NCBI GenBank assembly: GCA_001599915.1
Contig: BCIG01000013.1
Span: 62,001 to 126,000 of the forward strand
Reading direction: 5' to 3'
DNA: 64,000 nucleotides
Origin: Symbiotaphrina buchneri
Lineage: Eukaryota > Ascomycota > Symbiotaphrinales > Symbiotaphrinaceae
The translations under genes and the position numbers were made by a program. Under the pieces are notes generated by a model. It was not told the origin of the DNA. It made no database searches and saw only the letters and a program-made list of their open reading frames with translations. This document shows, in pieces, positions 32,844 to 43,779 of the stretch (positions within the stretch are counted from its first letter, which is position 1; every line of letters starts with the position of its first letter).

Positions 32844-33261
32844 ATGGCAGAGGAACCTACGAATGCTCAAATAATTGAGCAGAGCAAGGAGGAATTGAAG
32901 GCTTTGATGGAGTAGGGCATCTTCCAACGCGGATTACGATGGGCCTGCCCTAACCCTTCTTAGAGCCATCGAAGCCGACAAAAGCTCTAATCCTGTCAAG
33001 GCATTCACCTATGAATTTGTCCGCCGAACCCACCAGATGTTCGAGGAGCTCAACCCCGACAGAGTCGACAGCGGCAACAAGGCAGCCAAGGAGCGTTACA
33101 ACGATGCCATCGGGCGATGTCAGTTCTGCAAGCTCCTGATTACGGACACCACCGGCCAGGCGACCAAGATCTGCGGCGGTGACCCCTCCAACCCTTACCA
33201 ATTCTCTGAGGACGTTAAACAAAAGGCCGAAGCGTTGACTGTGCAACCTTGGATGGTATAA
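32844..33261 (+). CDS. Small conserved hypothetical protein, 121 aa
   Basis: Two-exon gene: exon 1 32844-32911, intron 32912-32963, exon 2 32964-33261. The unspliced frame ends in a TAG that is part of the GTAGGG donor. Splicing, with a GCCCTAACC branch region and TTAG acceptor, gives KEELKALMEAIEADKSSNPV. The product is soluble, with an acidic helical N-terminus, a central KAFTYEFVRRTHQMFEELNP and a GRCQFCKLLITDTTGQATKI segment. That segment has a CxxC pair plus a third cysteine (ICGGDPSNPYQF), which could bind a metal. It ends TVQPWMV. I do not recognise the family and assign no function. Confidence 0.7.
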
Positions 33262-33582
33262 CTTATTAAGCGGAATGAGTCTGTAGCTGAAGGCGACAAG
33301 GGAAGATTAGATCGTTACATGCACGGTAAACGCACTTATAGATGTTTAAGAGCGCACTTTGTCTAACGATTGCACAAGGCAAATGCGTTTTGAGCCAGCA
33401 CTCCAGACCTTGATCGAGCTCAACATCAGAGACAGACCTTGAGTACCTATTTGGACGGCTCGAGGAAGCTCATTATAGTTTCAATAATGGCGTCATCACT
33501 GCAAGCCCTTTTGCCATCCATGCCATCGTCTAAAATATATATAAACCTTGAATAATGGCCAAAACTGCCTCAATTCTCCAAA
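33262..33582. other. Convergent 3' intergenic region
   Basis: 321 bp between convergent stop codons; AT-rich toward the right end. Nothing else is seen. Confidence 0.5.
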
Positions 33583-35659
33583 TCAAATGCCCAAACTTTC
33601 TAGACGCCGCCTAATGCTAGGGTATCTGTATGTTAAAATATGATCGGGCAAATATCTCGCCACATCCTTCAATCGTGCAGGATCGTAATCGAGCTTCTCT
33701 AGCCGAATTGCTTCCAATATGTAGGCTGCCACGGTAGAAGGCTGCAGCGGTGGATGGCGGAGACACTTCGCAATCGATGGAACTTCCAGGCCGTCATTAT
33801 GCCAGATGGCGTATGCTCGGAGTTGATATAAATGTGCGCGCGGTTTCCTGGGCTCTGGGAGACTCTGGCGGAATCCTTTCGCCCAGCTTTCGGCCGCTGC
33901 GAGCAGCTGTGAATAATCCTTGCCTGTATCTCCATCCGATAGTTGTTGGTGGTCATCTGCATCCCCCTTTCCCTCCATCACGAAATCTTTCACAAGATCC
34001 TCCGTTGTGGCGAATGTATCTTCCTCGCTTGCTTCGTCCGCAGTGTTGATGACCGCCCCATCGGCCAATCTGATAGGGAGATTCAGCTCGGCATGTGCTG
34101 GCCGTGGCGGAGTTGGATCGAGTGCTAATCTTTTCCTTTCCAATTCATGAAATAACTGCAGACAAGCATAAGAATCGGACGCAGCGTCTAAAAGCGTAAG
34201 TCTAGCTCACAAAGATAACTTCAGAGCAAACTAAACCTACATCGAATCTGATCGAACGTCAAACTTTCACTCCAGTCGCTAGTTCGGACTTGGCCTTTAT
34301 GTAATGGCAGCTGTAAATGCTCCTGCACTTGCTCCGAAAGCCTCACTAGCCTTTTGTTCACCTTCCGAGCGTCTATGACGGAATATCGTACCAATTTGTA
34401 CAGATGACTAAGTTCAAGAAGACCGCGAGACTGGATACCCGTAAATTTCTGGAGCCTGGTGCAGTCCGCTGAAGATGAAAATTCTCAGTATAGAAACAGT
34501 GAAGCGTGCTACAAGAAGCCGTACCTTTAATAGAAACACCAACTTTGGTGATTGCAGGAGATTCCATAATGCTTTTGAATGTAGGCGAGATAAGATCGTC
34601 TGGAGTATTATCTGTGTGATACGTCAGATGGATTGCGTGCATTTGCTAAAGGCTCCCTTGAAGCTGGTAGAAGAGAAATCCATCCCCATGTCAATGATCA
34701 TGGCTTACCTCCCGGAAAGAGCGCTGTATGGAACAAAGCTATTCGATCTTGCATGGCTATTTGAATAAGAGAGACATTCTTCCTGAAGCCAGTCAATCAC
34801 CCGAGAGCGAACAGACATAGAGAAGATTACCTCGGTCCCTCATTCGCGTGAGCATTTGGTTTCCACTCGATGTCGAAACCAAGCACCGTACTGTCGGAAA
34901 AGAGTTGTGATACGCGTTCCATCTGCTCTTTGTTTTTGCAGTAATGTAGCTTGACTAATTCACCATTTGGCCCACGATAGAGACTATACTGCCAATAGGC
35001 AGCACCGCTACTTGAAGACGCAAGCATAGCCTTTCTTTTCAAATCGTCGGGTATCTTGAAGATTTGCGGCGGTGTAGCCAAGTCTATCCCACTGTCGTGT
35101 TGGTTCTGCAGCGCTTGACTTGGCCCGAACATTCTGCCCGGCACTGACGCTGCTGTTGACTGTAGGCTTCTGTATGATTGCGCCCCTGGAGACTGTGATT
35201 CATTCCAATATATACGAAAATAGTCTTGCCATGATTTGCCAAGGTCTTTGGGCTTGAGCTGAATTAAAGTCAAGTACTTCGCAGCAGCTCGCACCAGTCT
35301 TTCGAGACCTAAACCTCCACGGCTTGACGGGAACTGCCCTTGGGAGTCTTTAATAACGCTTCTGGCAGAGTCCACCGGCGTCCCCCCGATACAGTTGTGT
35401 TGTTCTCGGCTCTGAAACAAGATCCTCTGGTTCGGTTTCCAGGTTGAGTCCCGACTACCAATATTCCCTATTTTGTTCTTCTTAGCCTGAGAAAATATAA
35501 TTCCGGCCTGTGGTTGCCAGGTATGGTCACTCCGTGGAGGTACTGTTGCATTACGCCCACTAAGAGGCCATCAGTAAAAAGAGCGTACTATCCACAACAT
35601 GGAATGGATGCGTACCGTAGCTTGACCATCTTATGGCCCGTATCCGGCGTGCCAGCCAT
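33583..35659 (-). CDS. DEDDy 3'-5' exonuclease (RNase D/WRN-exonuclease type) with HTH tail
   Basis: Six-exon gene for 588 residues: exons 35659-35616, 35559-34831, 34782-34709, 34611-34525, 34468-34241 and 34187-33583. The first exon gives MAGTPDTGHKMVKL. The exonuclease core carries the motifs VLGFDIEWKPN (first acidic pair), NVSLIQIAMQDRIALFHTAL, AITKVGVSIKADCTRLQKF and YAASDSYACLQLFHEL (Y..D, so DEDDy class). Its exons are short and only correct splicing brings the motifs into one frame. The C-terminal part (LRAYAIWHNDGLEVPSIAKC, LRHPPLQPSTVAAYILEAIR, PDHILTYRYPSIRRRLESLG) resembles the helix-turn-helix/HRDC-like tail of WRN-type proteins. No helicase domain is present. A nuclear role in DNA or RNA end processing is likely but inferred. 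Confidence 0.85.
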
Positions 35660-36246
35660 TTGACCTCTGTGAGGACTTTGCATTATATAGCAGGTTGGGG
35701 AGATAGAGGCAGCAGGCCGGGTTGCTTTGCAGCCTAGAATCCCTTGTGTCACTACACGAAGTCGCATATTCCTCCCCTCTTGCGATAGCCCAGCAAAGAA
35801 GCATTTGAACGCTTCAGCACCGCCTTAGGACCGTTCAGATGAATGCCACCGCGGATTGACCATGGCCACTATTTCTCTCGGGCCAGAGCCGTGGCTTACA
35901 GGTGTCAGGTCTCCTCCAAAGTCCTTACTCCTGTGCTGGCCAAGCTACCTTGCCTTAGTTGTGATTTGTGAAAGGTCATTATTTCCCACGCAAAGTATGT
36001 GGTACTTTATCATATCTCGGTTACAGTTGCCCAGCCGGGCGTGGGCTTTTTCAGGTTTAGAAGCTTTCCCCGCCAACGGCTCTGGACCGGACCAGCAATC
36101 GCAAATAATCACCGCCCAAGCATACTCATTACATGACACTGGGTCGAACCTTTCATTTACCTGCTCCGCCTGCCGTCCATTCCACTGCGAGGTGAACTTC
36201 ATTCCAAGTTGGTCATTGTCCAATTCAGCGTCAAAGTGGCCCCACC
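35660..36246. promoter_or_regulatory. Divergent promoter region, exonuclease and LSM5
   Basis: 587 bp between divergent start codons. Open frames on both strands (35856-36275 plus, 35945-36223 minus) overlap and have no family features. A GGGTCGAACC sequence at 36142-36151 does not lie in a tRNA fold. Confidence 0.45.
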
Positions 36247-36756
36247 ATGGCCTCCCCGATGCTCCCTTTGGGTGAGTGTTCCAGTACCGCCTCTAGATGA
36301 AGATGGTACTAATGATGTTCCAGAGCTCATCGACAAATGCGTAGGCTCCAAGATATGGGTGGTCATGAAAGGGGATAAAGGTACTTTGGAAAGCAAGGGC
36401 CCTTTTGAATTGACGAGGCTGACGAAGGGGTTGCTTAGAATTCAGTGGCACGCTTCTGGGCTTCGACGACTACGTCAGTAAGTCAACCGTGGACAGCTCC
36501 AACACACCGACAGAAATTGACCAGCCGACTAGACATGGTTCTTGAGGATGTAACAGAATTGTGAGTGACTCGATTCAGGGTATGGTGACATTGTCTCACC
36601 GAATCAAGTGACTATACCGGTTCAAGAACCAAATTATCAAAGATCCTTCTGAATGGAAACAATATCTGCATGGTGAGATCTACAAGTATCGAGCCACAAC
36701 TCTACTAATGCCCTTGGCAGTTAATACCAGGAGGCGAGGGTCCTGTTGCTTCATGA
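36247..36756 (+). CDS. LSM5: U6 snRNA-associated Sm-like protein LSM5
   Basis: Six-exon gene for only 82 residues: exons 36247-36271, 36324-36380, 36439-36477, 36533-36560, 36609-36672 and 36721-36756, each 25-64 nt. Introns are 48-58 nt. The spliced protein starts MASPMLPLELIDKCVGSKIW, then VVMKGDKEFSGTLLGFDDYV, NMVLEDVTEFDYTGSRTKLS and KILLNGNNICMLIPGGEGPV. This is the complete Sm fold with Sm1 (GTLLGFDDYVNMVL) and Sm2 (ILLNGNNICMLIPGG) motifs and the length normal for Lsm5. The start codon lies in CCACCATGG. Lsm5 is part of the Lsm2-8 ring that binds the U6 3' end in the nucleus and of the Lsm1-7 ring in mRNA decay. No single exon forms a long open frame, so the gene is easily missed. Confidence 0.93.
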
Positions 36757-37413
36757 GATGTCTTACTAGACCGATCAGTCCGGGTCTTTGGGTTTCGGTG
36801 GGAGAGACAGACGATATTCGAAGGGAAATCTAGAAGCTTGTTGCGGCAAGTTTCTCCTGGCCGGCAGCCTTAAAGGAAGTGCTGGCTTCTCAACTGCTTG
36901 CTATACAGCTGGATGGCCAAGAGCATAATGGATAGAGTCCTACATTAATAAGGGCGAGGACGTCGACGTGATTTGGATCCCGTCTTCCTATGCTTGGAGA
37001 GAGAGCTAGTGCTGCCCCCAGAAATGAAGAACTCGGGTCATCTCTCGCTCTTTACAGTCGTTCTAGTTTCGGAGATACTAAGTCGTAGAAAGACCTTAAT
37101 ACTACTACTATCTTCTCGGATAATTAAGCAAATAATGGCGGTTGCACAGGTGTCGAGTGTCGTTACCTTTCCCAGCCCCTATGTGGGATCCTTAGCGCGC
37201 TTCAAACGTAAGCTAAGCATCCGTCATCACCGACACCTGCGCCCCCAACACTGCGTGCGCAAGTTGCCATCGCGAAGCTTCGAGCTCCCAAAGTGCAATC
37301 TATCATATACAGCCCTATCCTCGTCTTGCAATCCGTGATTTTGTTGTCCACTACTCTTTTTTTCTCTCCTTAACTTCTGATGCTTGGATTTTGACTTTCG
37401 AACCTCTGGGACC
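36757..37413. other. Intergenic region upstream of PAN1
   Basis: About 650 bp holding the LSM5 3' end and the PAN1 promoter. A CTACTACTATC repeat lies near 37103-37113, and a T-rich tract at 37357-37364 precedes the PAN1 start. The open frame at 36973-37338 has no recognisable features. Confidence 0.45.
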
Positions 37414-40400
37414 ATGTACTCCAACTCCAACTCGTTCCTGGGCGGAGGGAATACTGGGCGTCCCAGCCTACAGCAGTTTGGTCAACAACCTTCGTATGGC
37501 TTCCAGCCTGGCCCTCAACAAACAAATGGCTTCGCCCCTCAGCCCACCGGCTATGCATCGGGGGCATTACAACCGCAGCTTACTGGTTATCCTGGGGTTG
37601 GTCAACAACCACAATTTCTAGGATCCCAGCCACAACAACCTCAGCCTACGGGATACCCAGGGCAGAGTCAGCCTTCCTTCCTAGGGCAGGCAACAGGACA
37701 ATTCAATCAACAGGGCCCGCAGAGCGTCCAGCAAGCTCCCGCTCAGGTAGCCTCACCTACTGGTAGGACATCCTCTCAGATCGCACAATCTTTCCGCGAG
37801 GTCCCTTCGAACGAAACTCAGGTGCCGAAATCCGCCACCGGAAGAGCCAGAATTCCAAACATTAGACTGTCATTCATTACAGCGCAGGACCAAGCAAAAT
37901 TCGAGCAGCTTTTCAAATCTGCTGTTGGTGACTCACAAGCTCTGTCCGGCGATAAGGCTCGGGATCTGCTCTTACGGTCCAAGCTACCTGGGGATGTTCT
38001 ATCGCAGATATGGATGTTATCGGACACAACAAAATCCGGACAGCTCCTGTTCCCAGAGTTTGCTCTGGCTATGTATCTTTGCAACCTTAAGCTAGTGGGC
38101 AAGGAGATTCCGCGCACACTGCCGGAGCGTATAGCGAATGAGGTTTCTAGCATGGTGGATATTATATCCTTTGGAGTTCCTGACGAGGGCCCTTCGACCG
38201 CAGCACGAAACAACGTCCCTAATTTTGATACGGCACCGCGGCAGAATGTGCAATCCGGCCCGGCACCACAGCCACCGAAGCCACAACAGCCGTCCAGTAG
38301 TCAATTGCTGTCCCAGTTATCTGCTCAGCCGACGGGCTTCCCAGGGCAATTTGGAAACCTGCAGACGCAGCCTACCGGATTCCAAGCGCAACCAACTGGA
38401 TTGCAGCCTCAGGCGACTGGATTTCCTGGTGCTCAACTGTCAACCGGTTATAGTGGACCTCGACCCCCTATGCCCCCTATGCCTACAGGGTTTTCCTCCG
38501 TCCTATCGCCCAACCAGACTGGTCTTGCCCCACTTAATGCGCAACCAACTGGCAGGCCAGGGCAATGGGGCTTGGTCAATGCACCTGCTACAGGGCTTCC
38601 CAATATTGATGCGCTACAGCAGCGTATGATGCCCCAGCAGGGGAGAGAAGGAGGATATACGACCGCTGGACTTGCGGGAAATGCTACTATTCCATGGGCC
38701 GTCACCAAGGACGAGAAAAGGAGGTACGACGAGCTCTTTAAGGCATGGGATGGGTTCAATAAAGGCTACATTGGCGGAGAACAAGCAATCGAAATATTCG
38801 GTCAAAGTGGCTTGGACAAGCCGGACCTAGAACGTATCTGGACTCTGGCGGACCCAAGTAATCGAGGCAAATTGAACATGGATGAGTTCGCCGTGGCTAT
38901 GCATCTGATATATAGGAAGCTTAACGGCTATCCTGTTCCTAACAGGCTTCCGCCGGAACTTGTTCCTCCGTCAACGAGAAATCTGGCCGAGTCTATCGGG
39001 ACGGTGAAGTCGCTGCTGTCTCAAGATGCAGAGACGAGAAAGTCATCTGGAGCATTTCTTCAACCTCAAAAGACTGGTGTCAGCTACTTAAAGGAGCACT
39101 CCTTCAGGGGAAACTTGGACAGAGGCTTTGGGCGCAAGGATGCCACTGTCTTCAAGAATAATGATGATGACGTTGGCTACCGTTCCAGTGCCAGACGCCG
39201 TGTAGGGCGGGATGGCCGCTCACCTTCTCCGGCTCAGCCTTCGTCACCCGCTTCAGAGCGTTCCAATGATGATCTGACGATTGAGCAGTTGCGCAAGAAG
39301 GTCCGAGAGAAACAAATACTACTAGATGCCATGGATTTCGACGATGAAAAGGGGGCGGAGGAAGACGAGATCCTCGATCGTAAAGACAGAAGAGAAGCAG
39401 AGGAGCTGTATAGACGGATTCGGCGCATCCAGGAGGACATTGACACTCATCCCAATGCTTCGCTAGCCTCTGTCGATTACGGAGCGGAGCGTAGAGCATT
39501 GAAGCGACAATTGCAGAAGTTGACGGATCGGTTGCCCGAGTTGGCATCAAGTGTGAGGCGCACTGAGCGGGATATCGCTGAGGCAAAGCTGGAACTGTTC
39601 CGATTGAAAGACGCGAGAGAACACCCTGGTAGTGCATCTGCCATTGTTGGTACTGGTCCAGGTGGCGCTGTTACCGAAGCAGACCGGCTGAAGGCTCGTG
39701 CGAAAGCCATGATGCAGCAAAGAGCTGCTGCATTGACGGGGAAGCCGGTGCCTCAGGACTCTGACGACCCATTGGCAGCAGCGAAAAGGTTGGAAGAAGA
39801 AAATGCACGGATACGCACCGAAAAGGAGAACAATGAGCGTATGATTAGAGATGTCGAGGAGGGTGTGCGGGAGTTCGGCAAGAGCTTAGAAGACAGTCTC
39901 AAAGAGGGAGCCGAGGACAGCACAAGCGAACATGAGCGGAGACGTTGGGAAGATGGCCTAGGAGTTGAAGATGAAGTCAGGGATTTCATTTTTGACTTGC
40001 AGAGAAGCAGCAGGAGTGCGAGGATCCGAAAAGAGGAGTGAGTAGTCGACCATCTGTTAGCTCGTATACTTACTGACACCTTCACCAGGACCCGTTCCGG
40101 TACTGACCGTCCGCGAGTCGAAGAAAAGGCACACTCCGACGCGGCGCCACGTTATGAGAGTCCTGCACCTGGTCCTCAGTCGCCATCTCGGCCTGCAGCT
40201 ACCCCTTCTGGAGGCTCATATTCTTCCTATAAAACCCCAGAGGAGAGGGCGGCGTTCATCAAACAGCAAGCTGAGCAGAAGATGGCTGAGAGGCTCGCCG
40301 CTCTTGGGCTGCGAGTACCTTCTAAGCCGGGCGAGACTCCACAGCAGAGGCAGGAGCGCGAACGAAAGGAGAGAGAGGACAAACTGAGGCAAGCTGAAGA

Positions 40401-41790
40401 GGAAGACGCAAAGAGAGAGCAGGAACGACAGCGAAGACTTGCTGATGAACAGATCACTCCCCCCACTGTGGGTAGGGCAAGCAGCAAGCCACCACCGCCG
40501 CCTCCATCACGTAAAGGCAAAACAGATACTCAACCACAAGAGAGTCATAAGAGAGCAGAACAAGAAGGAAAGGAACAAGAGTTGAAGGAAGCACAGGAAG
40601 CACAGGAAGCAGAGCGGAAAGGGTTAGAGTATGTTTCCCACACCCAGGCCAACACTCCACGACTAACACACACTGTCAAAAGACAAGAAGCAAGGCGTCA
40701 AGAAGAGGAGCTCGCTAAAGAGCGCGAGGCAGCGCAAGCGCGACTCCAAGCCCTTGAAGAACAGGTTAAGCAAGGGAAGATTAAGCGGGAAGAGGAGAAG
40801 AGGAGGAAACAGGCAACGCAACGTGAGGCTAAAGAGAAAGAAGCCCGTCTCGCAGCTCAACGAGCGGAGCTTGAAGCAGCGAGAGATCGTGAAAGGCAAC
40901 TCCAACTTCAGCTGGAAGCATTGGGCGACGAGGAATCTTCTGACGACGAAGGACCTCAGGAGATAACTCCGCAAGAGATGACCCCTGCAGCCAGTCAAGA
41001 ATTGCCGGGTCGCTATCCTCCGTCGCCTCCCGGTGCAGCAGCCGCCGCAACATCACCGCCACCGGCTAGCCCACCGGCGTCAAGCGCACCTCTGACGAGT
41101 CCCCCGGCCCCTGCGGTTCCCGAGACCGAGACCCGCAATCCATTCCTTAAAAAGCTGGCTCAGTCTGGAGAGGCCGCTCCCACGGCCGCCTCAGCACCGC
41201 CGTCCGTCACCTCGCCGAACGGCGCTGAAGTCTCAACCAATCCGTTCCACCGTCTCACCCATGAAGCCAATGCGAAGTCACTCACGCCTCCGGAGTCCAC
41301 TACGTCGGGCGGGCTTCCATCTTCCCGTGTCCGACCGGAGGAGGACGACTGGTCCGTGGTTGACTCGGAAGATAAATCTTCAGACGAAGACGAGGATGAC
41401 CGCCCGGCTGGACGCGATGCGAGACAGCTAGCATCAATATTATTTGGCACCATGGGCCCTCCACGCCCGCTTTCTGCGATGGATAACAAATCACCGGCTC
41501 CGCAAAGCCCTGCAGTTGCGAGCCCGCCGCCCCCATCGCCTCCTGCCCCACCCATGCCCATGGGTGGTGTGCCACCTCCACCGGCTCCGCCTCCACCACC
41601 ACCTCCTCCACCAGGTACGGGCGCTCCTGGTGCTCCTCCGCCGCCGCCGCCAATGCCGGCAGCTGGTGGGGGTGGAGCACAGCCGGCACGGGGAGCGTTG
41701 CTGGGGGAGATTCAGATGGGAAGATCGTTGAAGAAGGTAGAGACGAAGGACAGGAGTCAGGCGGCTGTCTCTGGAAGGGTTCTGAGCTAG
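37414..41790 (+). CDS. PAN1: PAN1, endocytic actin-regulatory scaffold
   Basis: Three-exon gene for 1423 residues: exons 37414-40037, 40089-40628 and 40683-41790. Pan1 works with End3 and Sla1 at endocytic patches and activates Arp2/3. The N-terminus is full of QPTG repeats. EH domain 1 lies at about residues 150-250 ([40 protein letters not shown]). More PTG repeats follow, then EH domain 2 at about 425-515 ([40 protein letters not shown]). Two coiled-coil regions come next. The C-terminus has a polyproline tract and a WH2-like actin-binding motif ([17 protein letters not shown]). The second intron (40629-40682) is 54 nt with no in-frame stop, so read-through would add 18 residues. Its GACTAACAC branch site supports it as a true intron. 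Confidence 0.94.
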
Positions 41791-42144
41791 AGAGATAGTA
41801 GAGGGAGTCACAGAAGAAGGGGTCACTAAGCAGGGTCATGGTTTTCGTAGTGTTATAGCGGCATACGCCTTCCGCAAGCCTTTCAGATAAAATGGGCCTC
41901 TTGCGAAAGAGAACCATTTAGATTGTTATTCTTCGGATTGTTATCAAGTAACTCCAGATTGGCCAGTGGAAGCCGGCCACCTACGCCAGATGAGCCATGA
42001 GCCCTTGCCCTAGATGAGAACTTTTTGATGCCAGTCCCAGGCCTTTCATTTCCAACGCCCCAAGATCCGACTACAAAAAGTCACCCGGAATTCATCGAAT
42101 GGAGCCCAACGAGCGTGTGTGGACCACTCCACCGCCCAGAGCGT
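41791..42144. other. Convergent 3' intergenic region
   Basis: 354 bp between the stop codons of PAN1 and RPB11. Nothing beyond presumed 3' UTRs is seen. Confidence 0.5.
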
Positions 42145-42734
42145 TCACTCGACTCCAGCCTGTCCTGCTACCTTTCTCAATTCCCACTCCTTAGTAAACT
42201 CCCTCTGCAGGATACCCAAGTCCTGAACGATCTCCTTGCACGACTGGATCAAGGCCTCCTTTGGAGTAATGGTGCCATCGGTCTGCACGCGGAGCTCGAA
42301 GTTGGCGAACAGCGGATGGGGCACTCTGTAGCCCGCGAAGGTGACGTGAGGGGATTGCAGGAGACGAGCGCGGAGCAGGTTGGCGAGGGTGTGGTCTTCC
42401 TTGTTGAACTGGAAGATCGCTGACGATGGGATACCTAGAGAGACGGTGGTAAGCATGGTGTGCCTTTGAAATAGATCCGGACATGTGCCGCAGGGGCGTG
42501 TACAGGACAAGACGTACGTGTGTCGGGAGTGATGACCACCTTCTTCTCGCCTTCTCCGAGATGGATGAGCTCGAAACTGTCGGTAACATTTGTCTCAGCA
42601 GCGGTCTTTGAATTGGACTTCCTGCCCGTACGATAGGCCGCTGAAGTCCATGGCTCCCCAGGCCCGGAAGACGTGGAATTGGGAACACGGCGGGCCGCAA
42701 TAGACCCAGCACTGGTGTAGCGTCCAGCAGACAT
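42145..42734 (-). CDS. RPB11: RNA polymerase II subunit RPB11
   Basis: Two-exon gene, 168 residues as modelled: exon 1 42734-42518, intron 42517-42435, exon 2 42434-42145. Rpb11 dimerises with Rpb3 in the assembly platform of RNA polymerase II. The family core is plain: DSFELIHLGEGEKKVVITPD, then after the splice TRIPSSAIFQFNKEDHTLAN, LLRARLLQSPHVTFAGYRVP and HPLFANFELRVQTD. Usual Rpb11 proteins start just before the FEL motif. Here the first in-frame ATG (42734) adds about 48 residues rich in Ser, Ala and Arg. Either this lineage has an N-terminal extension, or a further intron near the start is missing from my model. The core identification is firm; the start is not. Confidence 0.9.
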
Positions 42735-43779
42735 GATGGTTGCGGACAGAGATAGATAAATGGAAACAGTACGTGCAGCAATAAGAAGATGCTCGCAAGG
42801 TTATTGGCAGTTGATAGCTGATGAAGGGAAGGAGCGGAATATGAAGAGAAGAAAGGAAAATGGGTGCGTCCTCTAGCCTGCAAGATGACTTCTGACCAGC
42901 TTCATCGGACGGAACGGTGAATGACTCCTACACACGGTAGGCGAGTGAATGGTTGTCTGGCTCGCGACCGCTGTACAGTGTCTCCATCCGATCAACTCAC
43001 TGGCCTGGCTATGGTGTCGCGCATATTCACCCTTTACAACATAGGAGAGATCTTTCACCGAGAGCAACAGCCCGGGGACATTCTAGACCACGATAACGAA
43101 CAACATACAGACTACGAAAATTCGACTGACCTATGTGGCGCGTTCATCCTCCTCTATATGTATATATGCGACGCAAACAGTTCCGATGCAAGCGACCGTC
43201 CCTCTGTCTACCTTCCTCCTTACACTAGTCTGCACAAACGGCGGGAATCAGCAGGAGGTCGAGCTGGTTGAGCTCCGGGCCCAGCAGAATTCAGTCGAGC
43301 CAGGCTGTCGCTATATCGAAGGTATATCTCGGTCCGCTGTGGGAGCGCAAAGGAAAGCAACGGCGTGGATTCAAGCTCGAAGCAAGGTGCTGGTTCCTTT
43401 GGAGATATACGACAGTGCGATTCGAGAACGGGGATTGATGAAGGAATAATGCATAGGTGTAAAGGGCACCCGCAGCCCTTTCACTGTTTGACGTTCGTTG
43501 CCCACGCCTGTGCGCACCGAGGATGTGGCTGAATGTGGCTTGGTGCATTTGGGCGGCCGGTAAGTGCCGTGTACGAAGACGACTATTGTACTGTACTCCT
43601 AGCTGTCCCGTCCTGTGGGACCCGGGTCACTGGGGTGCTGTCAACGTCAGGTATCTCCGCTCCACCCTCTTTTCTCCGGATGAGCTCATTTTCCTGCCCC
43701 AGGAGCCCATCCGTTCAGGCGGTCGGGGATGCTCTACACCCTCAGGTCCGCGCTGCCCTAGGAATAGGAACTTTCATCA
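42735..43779. promoter_or_regulatory. Divergent region between RPB11 and nitronate monooxygenase genes
   Basis: About 1 kb between divergent start codons. Overlapping frames at 42921-43271 and 43135-43449 lack family features. No gene is supported. Confidence 0.45.

Noticed and set aside
32880-32963. Apparent frameshift in the 121-aa gene
   Set aside because: A normal 52-nt intron starting at the GTAGGG site explains the frame change.
36142-36151. GGGTCGAACC as a tRNA T-loop
   Set aside because: Flanking bases form no T-stem, and no tRNA fold can be built around it.
41300-41917. 205-codon antisense frame over the PAN1 3' part
   Set aside because: It mirrors the Pro-rich coding strand of PAN1; composition explains it.
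42191-42883. 230-codon antisense-phase frame over RPB11
   Set aside because: It overlaps RPB11 on the same strand in another phase, with no motif; RPB11 explains the region.
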